Shown one piece after another: positions 9,139-20,845 of a stretch of DNA of 64,000 nt. A program made the translations under genes and the position numbers. The stretch's first letter is position 1. The number at the start of each line of letters is the position of its first letter. The notes beneath the pieces were generated by a model that was given only the letters and a program-made list of their open reading frames with translations, ran no database searches and was not told where the DNA came from. The DNA is taken from positions 3,224,001-3,288,000 of the forward strand of contig JANCIK010000007.1 in NCBI GenBank assembly GCA_028532985.1, in the 5' to 3' direction. Origin of the DNA: Stropharia rugosoannulata. Taxonomy: Eukaryota; Basidiomycota; Agaricomycetes; Agaricales; Strophariaceae.

Positions 9139-12100
9139 TAGGGTTCCTGCCTTTTCTGTTAGCATCTGGGCAAAGGGAAAAGGCAGTGACGGCAGTGAGC
9201 GTCAGTATCTGATTCTTACGCACTCACTGACGCGTCTCACTCTCATAGACTCGGTGCTGTAGTGACGCCTCTTAGAGTCCCGAATAGAATCCGCATTAAG
9301 CGCGCTATGGAGTCCTGACTCCTGACAACTTACGATGCCAATAAAATGCAATCGGGCTCGAGAAGGGCTTGCCTTTGTGAGTTACCACGCGGCGCTTAGG
9401 ATAATGTAGACTGAAGTGGGACGCGGGGCAGCCGTAGGACTCCTCTTGTGCCGTGGCAGACTCCTGGATCAAAGGTATGTTAGTAATCCCATTTCGCCTC
9501 GTACATATCCAATTGCGACGAACCTCTAGTCAACCTCAGAAGGCCTGTGCCACCTCGAACAGGTACAGGCAGGGTGCGGCACAGTGCACTCGTGAGGTGG
9601 AGACACACGGCAACCAATGTAACCATTTTGTATTTTGTATTTATTGAACGCTTACCTCAATATATTCATCCCATCCTGTGTCCTCGCGCAGGGCAGGGCC
9701 ACCCAGAGGTGCTGTCGTGGTACGCGTGCATCACTTCATCTCATATCAAAGCAAGTACAAATCTCATCAGTATAGATCAAGCACTTACCTTATTAGCTTA
9801 TGTTCCCATCCTGCCGTCGGACCTGCACCTGCATCCCGGGCTGCACTGATTGAGCGAGGCACGGGAATGACATACCCGTACATAGCCCCACGCAGATGAG
9901 GTGCCGTACCCACGAAGGGATCGTGTCCCTGCCAGGAAGGTAAGTCAGTTCGTTATTTCAACGTAGTTTGGTTTAGTTACTCACCTATGTATGTACAGAG
10001 CTCATGAGCATAGCATCTCTCGTGTCTGCTTGCGCACACGAACTGGCTCGGCGACGCATGAGATGCTACGTAGAAGCAGGTATGTTAGTCCGCAAATTCG
10101 TGTAGTCTGGCTCACTTACTCCGCAATTCGTGCTCAAAGCTGATGGGGAACGCATGTCCTTAACAGCTTCATGTCTGTTCATGTGAGCTGCGGAATCCGT
10201 CACGGCAGTACGTCCTGCTATGGCATTATTAACCATGTTCTATTTCTGCGTGTGGAATAATGTACAAACCCATCCCATCTCTCAATCATGTCGGCTTGCG
10301 TGTAGGGATTGACAAACTGGCACGCACTCACATGCAGGTAGTTCAGTTCATGATTTTCATGTAGTCTGGTTCAGTTACTCACCAATCCTTCTGCAGGCAT
10401 GGGCATAATATCCTCGTGTCTGCTCGCGCGAGATGCGGCAATAATTCATTGCGGTACCCTATGATGGTATGTTAATGTTAGTCGTGTTATATGTCTGCGT
10501 GAACGATGTACATGCCTATGAACAACGTCCCTGGCTGAGCTCTACATGCTGCTTGCCCGAATAACTCAGGCCATGGATCGTGACGCACCAGTTCGGTGCT
10601 CACTCTCTCGTATTCGTCCGTGGTCGACGTCCAGTCCGGCGTCCACCTGCAGTATACTGTGAGCAATGCTCTTACTCGACTGTGTGTGCTGTTCGAGGTA
10701 AAAGTAGGGAGTTTCCGTGTATTCTTGGGGGGATGGAAGGGACGGGTCAGTTCGTGTTAGCCAGCTTTGTGCATGAATAAATAGGTCGTATTCACCACGT
10801 TATCCGTGTCAATAAAGGGCCACATGCAACTCAAATGCGTGATGAATCGTATATCACTATCATTGTCCAAGGAGGTGGGGAAAGGCCATGGGGGCTAGCT
10901 CGCAGCCAGCAGGGACGTCGTAACATATACACACAATAAAACATGGAACTTCATCACGATTGGGCACTGTCCGCACCGTGTTACAGATCTGAACTCTCGG
11001 TCACGTAACCCCAAACATGAACTTCTGCAGCAGTATACATGGCGGGGATGCGTACACTGAGCAAAGGAAGTATAAGTAACCCACCCCTATTCAGTAGAAT
11101 CGGGAAATACATGCGGAAGATACAGGAGCGCTCACCCTGCGCTCCCTGCGCACTAATCTTCCAATTGTTGAATACCAATTACGCTAGAGGCCAGCCTGCC
11201 GGGCATTAGTCGGCATCACGTTATGCACTAGTGTAAGCAAAGACTCCACGGTCCTTTTTTCTGTAGGATCGGAAGAGAATGCGGAAAGGAGGAGGGGGTG
11301 TAAGTGTCCCGGCATATTCTGGGGTGCGAGGTCTTTGCAGCCTCATGGAGCCACTTGGGACCTTGTTTCTGTACATGGTTAATCTATAATTAACCATTAG
11401 TTATCGCGCGGCATGTGCGTTTCTCTGTGTGTCTGTAAATTGAGCATATCCGCCTCCTTGTGCGCATGATCAAATTGCCAGCGATATTCACGCACCTCAG
11501 TTAGATTTCTTGTACCCGAAGGGCAGTCCTGGATACTGTACATAGCCTATGTCGTTGAGATTTGAATAAACGTCGTTTTAAACGTGAGCGGTGCAGCGCG
11601 TGGCTTGCCACAGAATGCGTACGCAAGCCGTGCAGACAAGCACACTCGACGCGCTTGCTTCGAAACCCCTCAGTAAATCATGTAAATCCTAATTATAGCC
11701 TTCTACTTTCCCCAAAAGCAGGTGTAATCCGGTATAGGTGTATATAATACGGAAATCATTGTATGCCGTGCTATGGTGCCCTGCGCGCACATAGTTTCCA
11801 AGGCCGCAGGGTGTACGAGATGCTCCGAACAGGAGCCGTCGCTTTCTCGCTTAGTACACAGCCCCAGGGAGCCGGGCATTGCGGCTGTAATCCTTGGGGA
11901 TTGTACGAGAAAAGAGGGGGAAGAGCAGAGCAGTCACCCGCGCTGATCTCGCTGTAGTTTATGCTCGGGTGTGCAAATCAACCAATGTGTGAGCTCCTAC
12001 TGGATTGAAAATTTGTATAGTATTATATCATTGTACTTAAGCCTTCTTCTTTATGCACGAATTCCTGTGCAGCTACTATGCACGTCTCCCCCAAATCAAG

Positions 12101-12849
12101 GTACGCTCCCTTGCATTTCTCGGCTGCGGGACTCATAGTTCATACCTAGATAATGATGTCCAATGAGTTGGGCATCGAAATAATACACTCCCCCAATGTC
12201 TGCATGCGTATAAATGTGCGCATACTCAATATTGCTGAGTGTTACGCATCCGTTTGATTTGCGCTGACATAGGATGTCACATAACATTCACAAGCAAATA
12301 TATTATACAAGTTTAATTCAGAAAAAAATACATTATTATATATGTCACTGAAGCGCACCCAAACTGGGCCAGGTACAACAGAGAACCTTCACGTATGGGG
12401 GGCAAATAATACATGAATTTAGTAAATCAACAGCCGTGACATACAATAATATCACAGACTAAACCTACGGGACAGTTTGAATATATTACATCCTGCTTTC
12501 TCGTTCCGCCACCATGCCAGCACACAACCTATAGCTGCGAGCTCACTCTCATTCACACACCCAGTCCGTTCTCTTTGAGGTATGTTATGTTGCTTGTCCT
12601 TGTCTGTTGTATTGCACTACAAGGGTGGTAAAAGCCGCTCCCTTCACGGCCCGCGAACTTGCGCACGTACCATGGTGACTGCATTCTCCGATCTCCGGCT
12701 TGCCCGGGCCGTGCGGCTCGTGCCTCGGTCGTCTGCAGCGCTGATCCGTCAACCCGTATTTGGGTCGAGGCGTAGACCGATAGGGCGGGTGGCCAGTCGC
12801 TAGGGAACGAAGGGGACGGAGAGGGTCTTCCCGGGGGCCTGCGGATTCC

Positions 12850-13020
12850 GTCAGATGCTTGGCTCGACGCTGCCTCGGGGCAAATATGCGCCTGCAGTAC
12901 GAATGCGCAGCTCTACAGAGTCAAAGTCCAAGACGAGGCCAGGCGGGACAGGGCTGTGGAGATGGCGTATGCATGCGCAGAGCGACGAGCTGGAGCGGCG
13001 GCTGTTGTAAACGTGACAGT
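12850..13020 (+). pseudogene. Relic of a coiled-coil-like coding segment inside R1 copy 1
   Basis: In different frames this stretch reads MRLQYECAAL, then DEARRDRAVEMAYACAERR, then DELERRL, a pattern typical of a charged alpha-helical coiled coil broken by one-base shifts. The matching place in R1 copy 2 (about 45895-46020) shows the same peptides with other changes. It suggests R1 contains the remains of a protein-coding gene. The parent protein was not recognised. Confidence 0.35.
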
Positions 13021-13750
13021 GGGGAGGTACCCGACTGAGCAGCCAGAAGATGAAAGAATTGGAGCCGTGGGCGCAAGTCACCATAGTGGGGACGTGTGCG
13101 TACTGCAGAAAGGTAGGTGCATAGCGTCGTTCAGATGGCTAACTGATAGGGACGTTCTTGACAGGGACGGGGAAACGACACGACATAACAAGAGCCGGCG
13201 CAAAAGAGGGACCTGAGGACACTGCAGGACACGGCTTGAATGTTGGGAGACGGAGCGGGACCGGCCGGAGAACATTGGGGACACGATGTAGTACACATAA
13301 GCGCGCATTCACATACGCGGCATAGAGGTACACCCTACTCTCCACAGGAGGCCTGTTCCACCGTGCTGTCCATCACATGCTTGGCTCAATGCATGCACCT
13401 GTGGGACAGGGCAGGCTGCAACAAGCTCGGAGCTGCATGGGATGGGGTAAGCGTATATCCTGACTGGACACGTTTAGACTACATATCATCTCCACGGCCA
13501 TTTTGAGTCAAAGACGATAATTGAAATGGAGTAAGAGTGAGCTTCAGGGAATACTGTACGCGCAGGACAGGACTGTGCAGGAAACTGCTCGATGTAGTGA
13601 CGAGGGCCCGGCCCTGCTGCAACTCAGCAGAGGGTTCCGTAGCACGCAAATAGGCGCTCGGAAGTCCAGCAGCACCCGTACGACAGTGTCAGGGAGCACA
13701 ACGCCAATGCATGGAACGCGAGCGAGCGGGACCCACCTCTGGCAGCAGTT

Positions 13751-14159
13751 TTGACAGTCGTTAGATAGGCTTCACGGCTGCTGCGAAGTCACCCAAGAGG
13801 TTCGTTTAATCCCACGCTTGTAAATTCAATCCTGTACTAAATCCAGCTTAAATCCTATAGCTGACAATCTGCTCCGGATGGTGTGAGGGGGGGTTGATTC
13901 ATCGTCTTTCAATGGTTAAGTTGGGATGATGTCGCATCCACCAAGGTTGTAAAATACCTAAGTTCCTCATATCCCACCAATTCTGACTTGTACCATAAAT
14001 CGCCGGGATGTCCTTGCCGCTCAGCCAGAGGCGTCAAATCACCAATCAATTGCATAGATTCAAGACAAACATAAATATAACACTAAGACAATGCAACAAG
14101 AATACAGCCCGTACTACATACACTGAGTACTGGTAGTCCCATCTAACCAGGTAAGGCGG
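13751..14159. other. Spacer without recognisable features
   Basis: About 400 bp between the right edge of R1 copy 1 and the 3' end of the minus-strand gene. It was read on both strands; no gene, repeat or RNA was identified. It probably holds the 3' UTR of that gene. Confidence 0.5.
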
Positions 14160-14866
14160 CTAAGATGTGTCCATTCCATCTGGCGCGCGCTGGGCTGACG
14201 GAGCGTGTTGAGCTGACGGCGCAAATTGGGGAGGTGGCGCGTGTTGGACTGACGGCGCAAATTGGGATGACGGCGCGTGCTGGGCTGACGGCGCGTGTTG
14301 AGCTGGCGGTGCGTGCTGGGCTGGCGGCGCGTGTTGAGCTGACGGCGTGAATTGGGCTGGCGGCGCGTGTTGAGCTGATGGCGCAAATTGGGATGGCGGC
14401 GCGTGCTGGGCTGACGGCCCATGTTGAGCTGACGGCGCGAATTGGGATGGAGGTGCAAATTGGGCTGACGGCGCGTGTTGAGCTGACGGCGCGAATTGGG
14501 ATGGCGGCGCGTGTTGAGCTGATGGCGCAAATTGGGATGGCGGCGCGTGTTGAGCTGACAGCGCGAACTGGGCTGACGGTGCGTGTTGGGCTTGATACTG
14601 GCCATATGCACCAGTATACATCATAGACTGGCCTTGATTCGGCCAATAGGTCCCCATCTGATGACCTGGGTACGCAGAGGCCGGTAGCGATGAGTTTGAG
14701 CTTGACGACGTAATAGGCGGCTGGGGGTACCACATTGGAGTCTGACTCTGAGGCCCAGTTGGAGGCATGTGGGGAGCGCTGGGGTAGGTAGCCGGGTAGT
14801 TCGACGGAGGGAAGTATCCCTCTGGGTATCCGGGTGCTGAGTGCGGCAGATTATGCATTGAGTGGC

Positions 14867-14903
<37 letters not shown>

Positions 14904-17900
14904 AGCAGCTGCTTGGTGTGGCGTCGGAATGGAATGGTGGGCCTGAGGATCCGCATGCATTGGGTGATGAGGAGGCAATGGTCCTGGGGCTGTTGAGTGA
15001 GAAGGTGGGTGTGGAGCTGCTACTCCCTGCTGCTGCTGAGGCGGTGCGGGCACAGCTTGTTGAAGCACCGGAGTCCGCGCGGTCTGAGGTCTGGTAGGAG
15101 AACCTACAGACTGCATCTTGTCCTGGGCCACGCCCTTCCCGGCGCTCTTCGTTTGCTCATCGCACTGGGCCAGGCCAAATAACCTTTCAGCCAGGAGATC
15201 GGCGGCAGCGGCCTCTTGAGCGACAGAGGAAGTGGCCGGCTTCGGAGCTGGAGGCGGCTCAGCTGGGAGAGGGCCAGATGTTGATGCAGCTTCACGAGCA
15301 TGCTTCGTCACGGTAGGTCTAGCGTCCTGGGACCCTTCTTGCTCTTCGGTCTTCCGACTGCGTTTTGTCTGCTTCGAGATCCCTGGAAAGCTTTACTTAG
15401 CTACAACATCCCCGGACTGCTAGCAATACTGGAGCTTACCTGCTTTCCCCTTACCAGGGTTTCTCACTACTGCCTTGCTTCTTAAGTTGAGAGGAGAGCG
15501 TACACTGGAAGCACCGTCGACGTCTGATCCGGAATACTGTGGAGATCTGTCGAGAGATGCAGAGTAAGGTGAGTCCACTGGTTCACGCTTGAAGTGGACT
15601 TTACTGACAGTCTTCGACGTCTTTCTTGGCGCTTTCGGTGTCTCTGGGTCTTCCTCATCGGAGTCCACAACACCAAGAGGGATGTCATCGGAGTCGTATG
15701 AGCCTTCAATCTCCTCGCTGATGGGCTTTGGGGCCTTCCTGGTGGTGGGGAGCGCCTTGACGGTATGACTGACTGGGCCAGCGGTCCGCAATGATGATGC
15801 GGACTTGGTGAGGCGGGGGGGTCCTTTGCGATCCTCGTTCTGATTCTCATCCAGGAACTTACGGCGCCCAAAAGCATGAGGAGAGGTGGAATCTGGTGGG
15901 ACCCCTATGATGACGGGGTGGTCCTTAGGAACCGCTAGGAAGGGATGCACAGGGTAAGCCGTTGATGCCTATAGGGTGTCGGGGTCACGTACCAGAGGAG
16001 TACTTCTTTTCTATGTGCAGAGGGAACATTGGGTGGTCAAATGCTGCCAGAAGCTGCACACGGGCTGGCAGCTTCAGCACAGCTATGCCTTTGGAGGTGC
16101 TTTTACCCCCCGTTTCGTCGCAAGGAAACGACACGTCCTCTGGCCAGTTCACAAGTAAGCAGCCGGCGTCAGCAATAATTTGAGGCAGTCCTTTCCAGTG
16201 CAGTGACGACCCCTTTGTTATGACTATGCTATGTTTGACTGCACGACGTCGTCAGTCACACATATAGAGTGAGTGCTCGGGAAACATACCTGCCAACGCT
16301 ATGAATCTCTCCTTCAACTCGCCGAGAACATTTGAGTCTCCTGCAGCGGGCGTCGGTTCCTTTGCTTTGGTACCCGTTGCACTAGGAATGAGGGAGGCGG
16401 TGCTTTCGGGAAGGAGTTCAGCACTCCCTTCCTCTGTCATGCGCTCTGATAAGCGATTGCTACAGTCCTCGTATTAGCCCGTTGCTTTGCATTGGAGATC
16501 ACAGCAGACGCTTACTATACATGTGTCTTCATGTGTCCAATCGCTACGCTATCAGTCGCACGAAAACGTTTCAAAAAGAACTGCAGCAATTCATGAGTGA
16601 CTCAAGGTTGCGTCCAGATGGTGGGGCTCAAACATACATCTGTCGCTCCATCGCTTGACACGATTTGGGCAAGATTGTGATCTTGATTCACCACGCCGCC
16701 TACTGCAATACATATGCACTCGAATCCGTATAGACTAGAGGCCTGTCGAAACTGTAGGTGGGGAAGATTGAGTGGAATGAACCTTTCTGAGCGTCAGAGC
16801 CGTAGGCTTACCGAATTATCTGTCTTCTCAACAAATTTCTTGAACTCCCGCGCCCGTCTTGAGACACTAAGTTCCCCTCGGCCATCCATAACACGAATGC
16901 GATGCCATGTTCTTAGGACATTGTCAAAGGAGTTGGATTTGGCGGCTTTGAACTTCTCGTAGCAGGCAGATATGACGGATTTATCTGGAACAGCGCCAGC
17001 TACAATGTCATTAGTCTCTAATACTATCTGTGAATCCATAAGGCCTGGCCACTCACGCAGGGGACGATCCTCTGGAGGCAGACGGCCTAGCTCAGTCTCT
17101 CGTCGCTCCTCAAAGAACGCTTGGTATATGTTCCACGAGCTAATTGATCGAGTCTTCGTGGCGTCCCAGCGCTCCACAATCTGTACAGGAGCCAATCCAG
17201 TTTTTATACTAATGCGCTTAACGGCGGCGTCTAGCTCTTCGAACCCAAGGCGCAAGTCATTGCGGGAGGCGTTCGACAGTCGGCCAACGGTTGGAGATTC
17301 AGGGTCCAGGCGCCTGCGTGAAGGACTGTCGGACATCTGCTCGGAGTCGGTGTTTTGGCTCTCCTCCAGGCTCTCCTCCAATTCGCCCTCCATCTGTCCA
17401 CTCCTCCTGGGTTTGGATGCTTTTGGCCGCACCATCTTTGGAAGCACAGTAGGCGCTGGCGCTGGGGAAGGCGCTCTATCGGGCAAAGTGTTCTGAATGG
17501 TGGTTGCCAGCGGAGCACCACTAGATGCAGTAAGCTCAGGTGCTGTCATAGGGGCCGGCGCGATGCTAGCAGGAGTGCCTGCACGCTCTGAGAGGTCGTC
17601 TCCGCGAGGCATCGCGGCTGGGTGCGGTGGAATATACTGCGCAGAGAAAACGTTGGACGAGGGATTTGGCCCCTCCGTGGGCATGTTCGGTGCGGGGTTG
17701 CATTGGTAAACGAGATTGGGGAATTGAAACCCCTGAGGATGTGCGTACGGCTGGGGGTAGGGCTGAAAGGAGTACAGCTGGTGGACGGAGTTGCTTACGG
17801 CAGGCCCGGGTGCATTTGGATGAGCGCCTATCGGGGCCAGGGATCCTGAGCGACTGGCATCACTACTATGACCCTGCGACATGCCTCTCGGCAGCCCCAA

Positions 17901-18582
17901 TCCTTGCGTGGCGCAGTACTTCTGATCTAGGGGCTGCGGCCAATTTGCGACACCACCAAATTGCCCGGTGGATTCAACCCGACCAAATGCTGAGATTCAG
18001 AAAATTCAAAACAAGTTAGCTGGGCCCCCTACGAAGAAGTAAAAAGAATAGCTCTCACCACTTTGCTGCCCCATGGTATGAGTCGGTACTTCCGAAAAGA
18101 CAGTGGGGTGCACAGAACGAGCGGCTTGCTCTGCTAATGGTAGACAGTATGAAATTCAGTAGAAATAGGTATAACTGTCTGAACAACTCACTACCAACTG
18201 CGACGGGGGGCGGTGCTCCGACGTCAGAAGCCTCATTCCTGACTGGATTGCTGCCCTGGTTAGTCTGGCGAATTCTATGGCCTGCATTGGTCCCGCTCCC
18301 TGTATCCAACACATGGGAGGGTGTTTTTACAGCAGAGGAACGCAGTTTGTAGGGAGAGACGTGCTGACTTCGCTCAGAAGAAGTCGCCCGTTTTCTTTTT
18401 TTTCGCGACGGAGAGACGGTAGGGGTGTCATGCGCGGTGAGCTCTTGCACAGATTGCGAAGCCTGATGTTTCTCTTCAATTTGCGAAAGGACGGCCTCTT
18501 CTTCCTTGGTCAATGAAAAGTCGTCCATGTCGTACGCGCCGTCAAGGCGTGTATTGCTCTGGTTAGGTGGTGAGCTATCCAT
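14160..18582 (-). CDS. Large low-complexity hypothetical protein with C-terminal hexapeptide repeats (9 exons)
   Basis: Exons by splice sites and phase: 18582-18195, 18133-18059, 17989-16812, 16751-16638, 16580-16516, 16459-16290, 16238-15993, 15934-15440, 15382-14160; total 3954 nt, 1317 residues, open throughout. The N-terminus is Ser-rich with an Arg/Lys cluster (PSRKKRKR) that could be a nuclear signal. Exon 3 is Pro-rich and then carries a folded-looking domain with RSISSWNIYQAFF and a Trp/Arg-rich end, loosely like an HMG-type DNA-binding segment. Exon 7 has HWKGLP...NWPEDVSFPC. Exons 8-9 are acidic/Ser-rich, then a 13-Gln run, then 23 tandem Q-x-A-P-type hexapeptides. Similar hypothetical proteins are, as far as I recall, multi-copy in Agaricomycetes; function unknown. 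A nuclear regulatory or transposon-linked role is inference only. Confidence 0.75.
14175..14590 (-). repeat. 18-bp coding minisatellite (about 23 hexapeptide units)
   Basis: Read on the minus strand, the sequence repeats an 18-bp unit encoding variants of QHAPSA, QFAPSA, QHAPPS and QFAPPS, about 23 units in phase with the gene. The His and Phe versions often alternate, which gives a partial 36-bp higher-order period. The unit is a multiple of three, so copy-number change would keep the frame. Confidence 0.85.
14868..14903 (+). repeat. (CTG)12 microsatellite encoding polyglutamine on the minus strand
   Basis: Twelve uninterrupted CTG units on the plus strand read as CAG glutamine codons in the minus-strand gene, followed by one more Gln. 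Pure trinucleotide tracts of this length are prone to slippage, so length variation between strains is expected. Confidence 0.95.
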
Positions 18583-19633
18583 CTAAAAAATCGCTTCAGG
18601 ACCTCACTAGTCGTGCCATGGGGGGTATGAAATAACTCACAAGTATATCTCAGCGCCGGCGACGCTGTAGAGGGGGATGATCTGTGAAAACCCGCTCCGT
18701 AACTTTTGCCTTCCAAGGATGAAGCAAGGATGCGCGCTCAAGGGAGTTAGTGATTCTGAGAAATCCACCACAAATTCGACAGCTGCCTCATTACTCAAAC
18801 AAGACCTTGCCACGGCACTTCGGGCCTGTTCAGGACGGCAATCGCATGGTTCTGCGCAAGTTCAACAAGTTCTGCTTCGTCTGACAGCGGTGATATAATT
18901 TTGGCCTGGACGCTGCGCATTCCTATCGCCAGGCCACACCCGCCAGTGTCATCTTTTCACACCCTATGCTTCTCTTCTGATTTTTTATTCACTTCTCTGT
19001 GGTAGGATTTGGTTAAGATTTCACTTTGTGAACAGGCACCAGGATTAGTATTGTAGATAATAAAGGCATAGGAAAACAAGTCAAGGCTTGAATTATTGTG
19101 TAGTGCATAGATTATGTTCTAGTGGCTCGAGGTGTGTATAAGATCTTCTGTCAAATCCCATCTCATATTGATTCACAGAACGCGTCTATTTATTCGGTGT
19201 TTATTTGGCTATTTATAGATGTATCGGCCCTCAAGAATTTCCAACATTTGGCGTTGATTAAGGCGCCATCTACACTACGCCTACAGACCGCACTCAAGGA
19301 TCCACAAGCCTCTGACAGCCCACTGCGTTGAAGTTGCTGATAAATGGTATCACTTCTAGAACAATCTTGGTAGAGGGAACATCCGCGCGGCTGCTGCCGC
19401 TTCTTCAATCCTCGTTCAATCCTTGCAATTTTTGGCGCTGAATTATCATATCCGCGCATTCCGCGCAGCGTGTACGGACTGCACTTCAAGCTTGAGAATC
19501 CGCTTGCCGTTGCGATCTTTCTTGGAAGAATAATCCGCGCAGCGGCGGTGATTAATTCTCTAAATTGCGTGCGTTGGAGTTTGCCATCTCCAGGCTCCCC
19601 CGCCCTCTCATCCAGTTCGTATCTAGGTGTTCA
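18583..19633. other. Intergenic region between divergent genes
   Basis: About 1.05 kb separates the start of the minus-strand low-complexity gene from the plus-strand MYND gene, so it should carry both promoters. It is AT-richer from about 18950 to 19350. No open frame looked real, and no clear TATA box or repeat was found. Confidence 0.5.
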
Positions 19634-20364
19634 ATGGCATCTTCCTATCGAAATCCAGTAGACTCGCTGAAAGTATGCGGCAGTCCGCAATGCTGGACCA
19701 TTTTGACAAAACTCAAGGTCTGCGCAACATGCCATGCGCGATCGTACTGTGTAAGAGAAACTCACTCCTATCTAACTGCTTGATGACTTACCAAAACATA
19801 TGTCAGTCGAAATTCTGCCAAAAGGCGGACTGGCCTTTCCATCAAAAATTTTGCTCACCCATCGACGGCCTCAGCCCTGATGCTCATCTAATCAGGGCCT
19901 ATGCCAGAAAACACCAGAGTACCCTCCTTACTTTGGCCTTAAGTCATATGCAGTTCATCACTTTATTTGGACGTCTACGGGGGGATGATCGCCAACTCTT
20001 TCTCCCCTTTTCACAAGGGCACTTCTTGCACATCAAACTTTCCCGCGTCGACACCACCGGGCGTCGGAGACAGCACCGCCACAATAAACTCGCATTCGCC
20101 TCCGCCGAGCTCTGCGATAGCAGCCTGCTGCCGAATGTCGCCAGCATCCGAGAACGCCTCAAGCAAAGATTTCCTTCCATTATACTTGGGTACAGCGTTG
20201 TCGACCCCTCTCAGTCGTCGGAGTCCGCCCTGAGAGTCACTACTTTCACACACGAGTTCAATTGGCCGCCGGAAATCACTGGGCAAACGGCAGGACCTAG
20301 TCTTCAAAGCCTCATCAATTTCATTCGAATCTTGGAGACGATATATCGACTAGAAGCTGAGTAG
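19634..20364 (+). CDS. MYND-type zinc-finger protein
   Basis: Two exons, 19634-19750 and 19807-20364, joined in phase 0 across a 56-nt intron (GTAAGA...TGTCAG), give 224 residues. The MYND finger fills the N-terminus: CGSPQC, then CATC, RSYC, KFCQKADW, and the His and Cys of PFHQKFC. All seven cysteines and one histidine expected of the Zn-binding set are present; the first pair has spacing C-x4-C rather than C-x2-C. The intron falls inside the finger, so the join is well supported. MYND fingers bind proline-rich partner motifs; many Agaricomycete MYND proteins have no known role. The remaining 160 residues show no domain I recognise. The start is the first ATG giving the full finger. Confidence 0.82.
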
Positions 20365-20845
20365 AAGTGGGCTAGAAAATTTAGCTGCTACTATACCGAG
20401 TGTAGTGTCTCAGATCTGTAACCTGTGTTTATGAAATTGAATTTGCAATAGTATTGTGTCCTTCGACCAACATTTGACTTTAGACTTTGTACAGTGTATG
20501 TTAGGGATCAGAATAGCATCAATAAGATAAGTAACAAAGTATCACCTACTGCCGCCGCTTTGCAGACCAGACTGCGCCATCTCGGCCGGAGGTTAAACTG
20601 AGCATTCAAATATTCACCCCGCACATCCCGGCGATCATTTCAATCATTTCAATCCGCGCCCTGGCCATGGCAGACCCCGCCATCTCGGCCGGAGGTTAAA
20701 CTAAGTATAAGCGCTTAAGCGCTCGCGAACATCGGTCCGGTCCGTGATCGCGAAAGCTTTGTTCCAGCGCGTCAGACGGAGTGCTTGCTACTTTACTCCT
20801 TTCGCTTTTGCTCTTTTCTTGTAGTCTTCCTCACTTTTTATTATT
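20365..20845 (+). promoter_or_regulatory. Upstream region of the KDZ gene with a direct repeat
   Basis: A segment containing GCCATCTCGGCCGGAGG is found twice, at 20576-20599 and 20679-20702 (103 bp apart), each preceded by GCAGACC. Next comes the palindromic AGCGCTTAAGCGCT near 20710, and then a CT-rich run leading to the ATG at 20846, as is common at fungal transcription starts. The repeats may be transposase-binding or end sequences of the KDZ element; no matching inverted copy was found on the right. Confidence 0.45.

Larger units (their letters stand above)
7943..13750 (+). repeat. R1 dispersed repeat, copy 1 (left end cut by the Ty3 insertion)
   Basis: R1 is a name used here for a long repeat found three times (7943-13750, 40973-46610, 62040-64000), with further fragments near 56500-57010. 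Copy 1 matches copy 2 over most of its length with scattered substitutions and several indels: copy 1 has extra sequence at about 10930-11625, and copy 2 has extra sequence at about 44370-45750. No long open frame survives. Between about 9470 and 10450 both copies contain a series of short segments bounded by intron-like GTATGTTA/GTAAGTCA and CTGCAG/TGTACAG signals. The sequence was read in all frames, and no reverse transcriptase, transposase or integrase motif was recognised. Confidence 0.8.

Noticed and set aside
9400..10600. Spaced similar blocks that could suggest a CRISPR-like array
   Set aside because: The blocks differ in length and sequence, look like introns, and the genome is eukaryotic.
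14165..14630. Plus-strand frames rich in Ala/Arg/Val/Leu opposite the minus-strand gene
   Set aside because: They come from reading the 18-bp minisatellite backwards; the minus strand joins to eight other exons in phase.
20560..20710. The 103-bp-spaced direct repeat as a complete terminal repeat of the KDZ element
   Set aside because: No inverted partner was found between 26200 and 27300, so it is listed only as a possible regulatory or end sequence.
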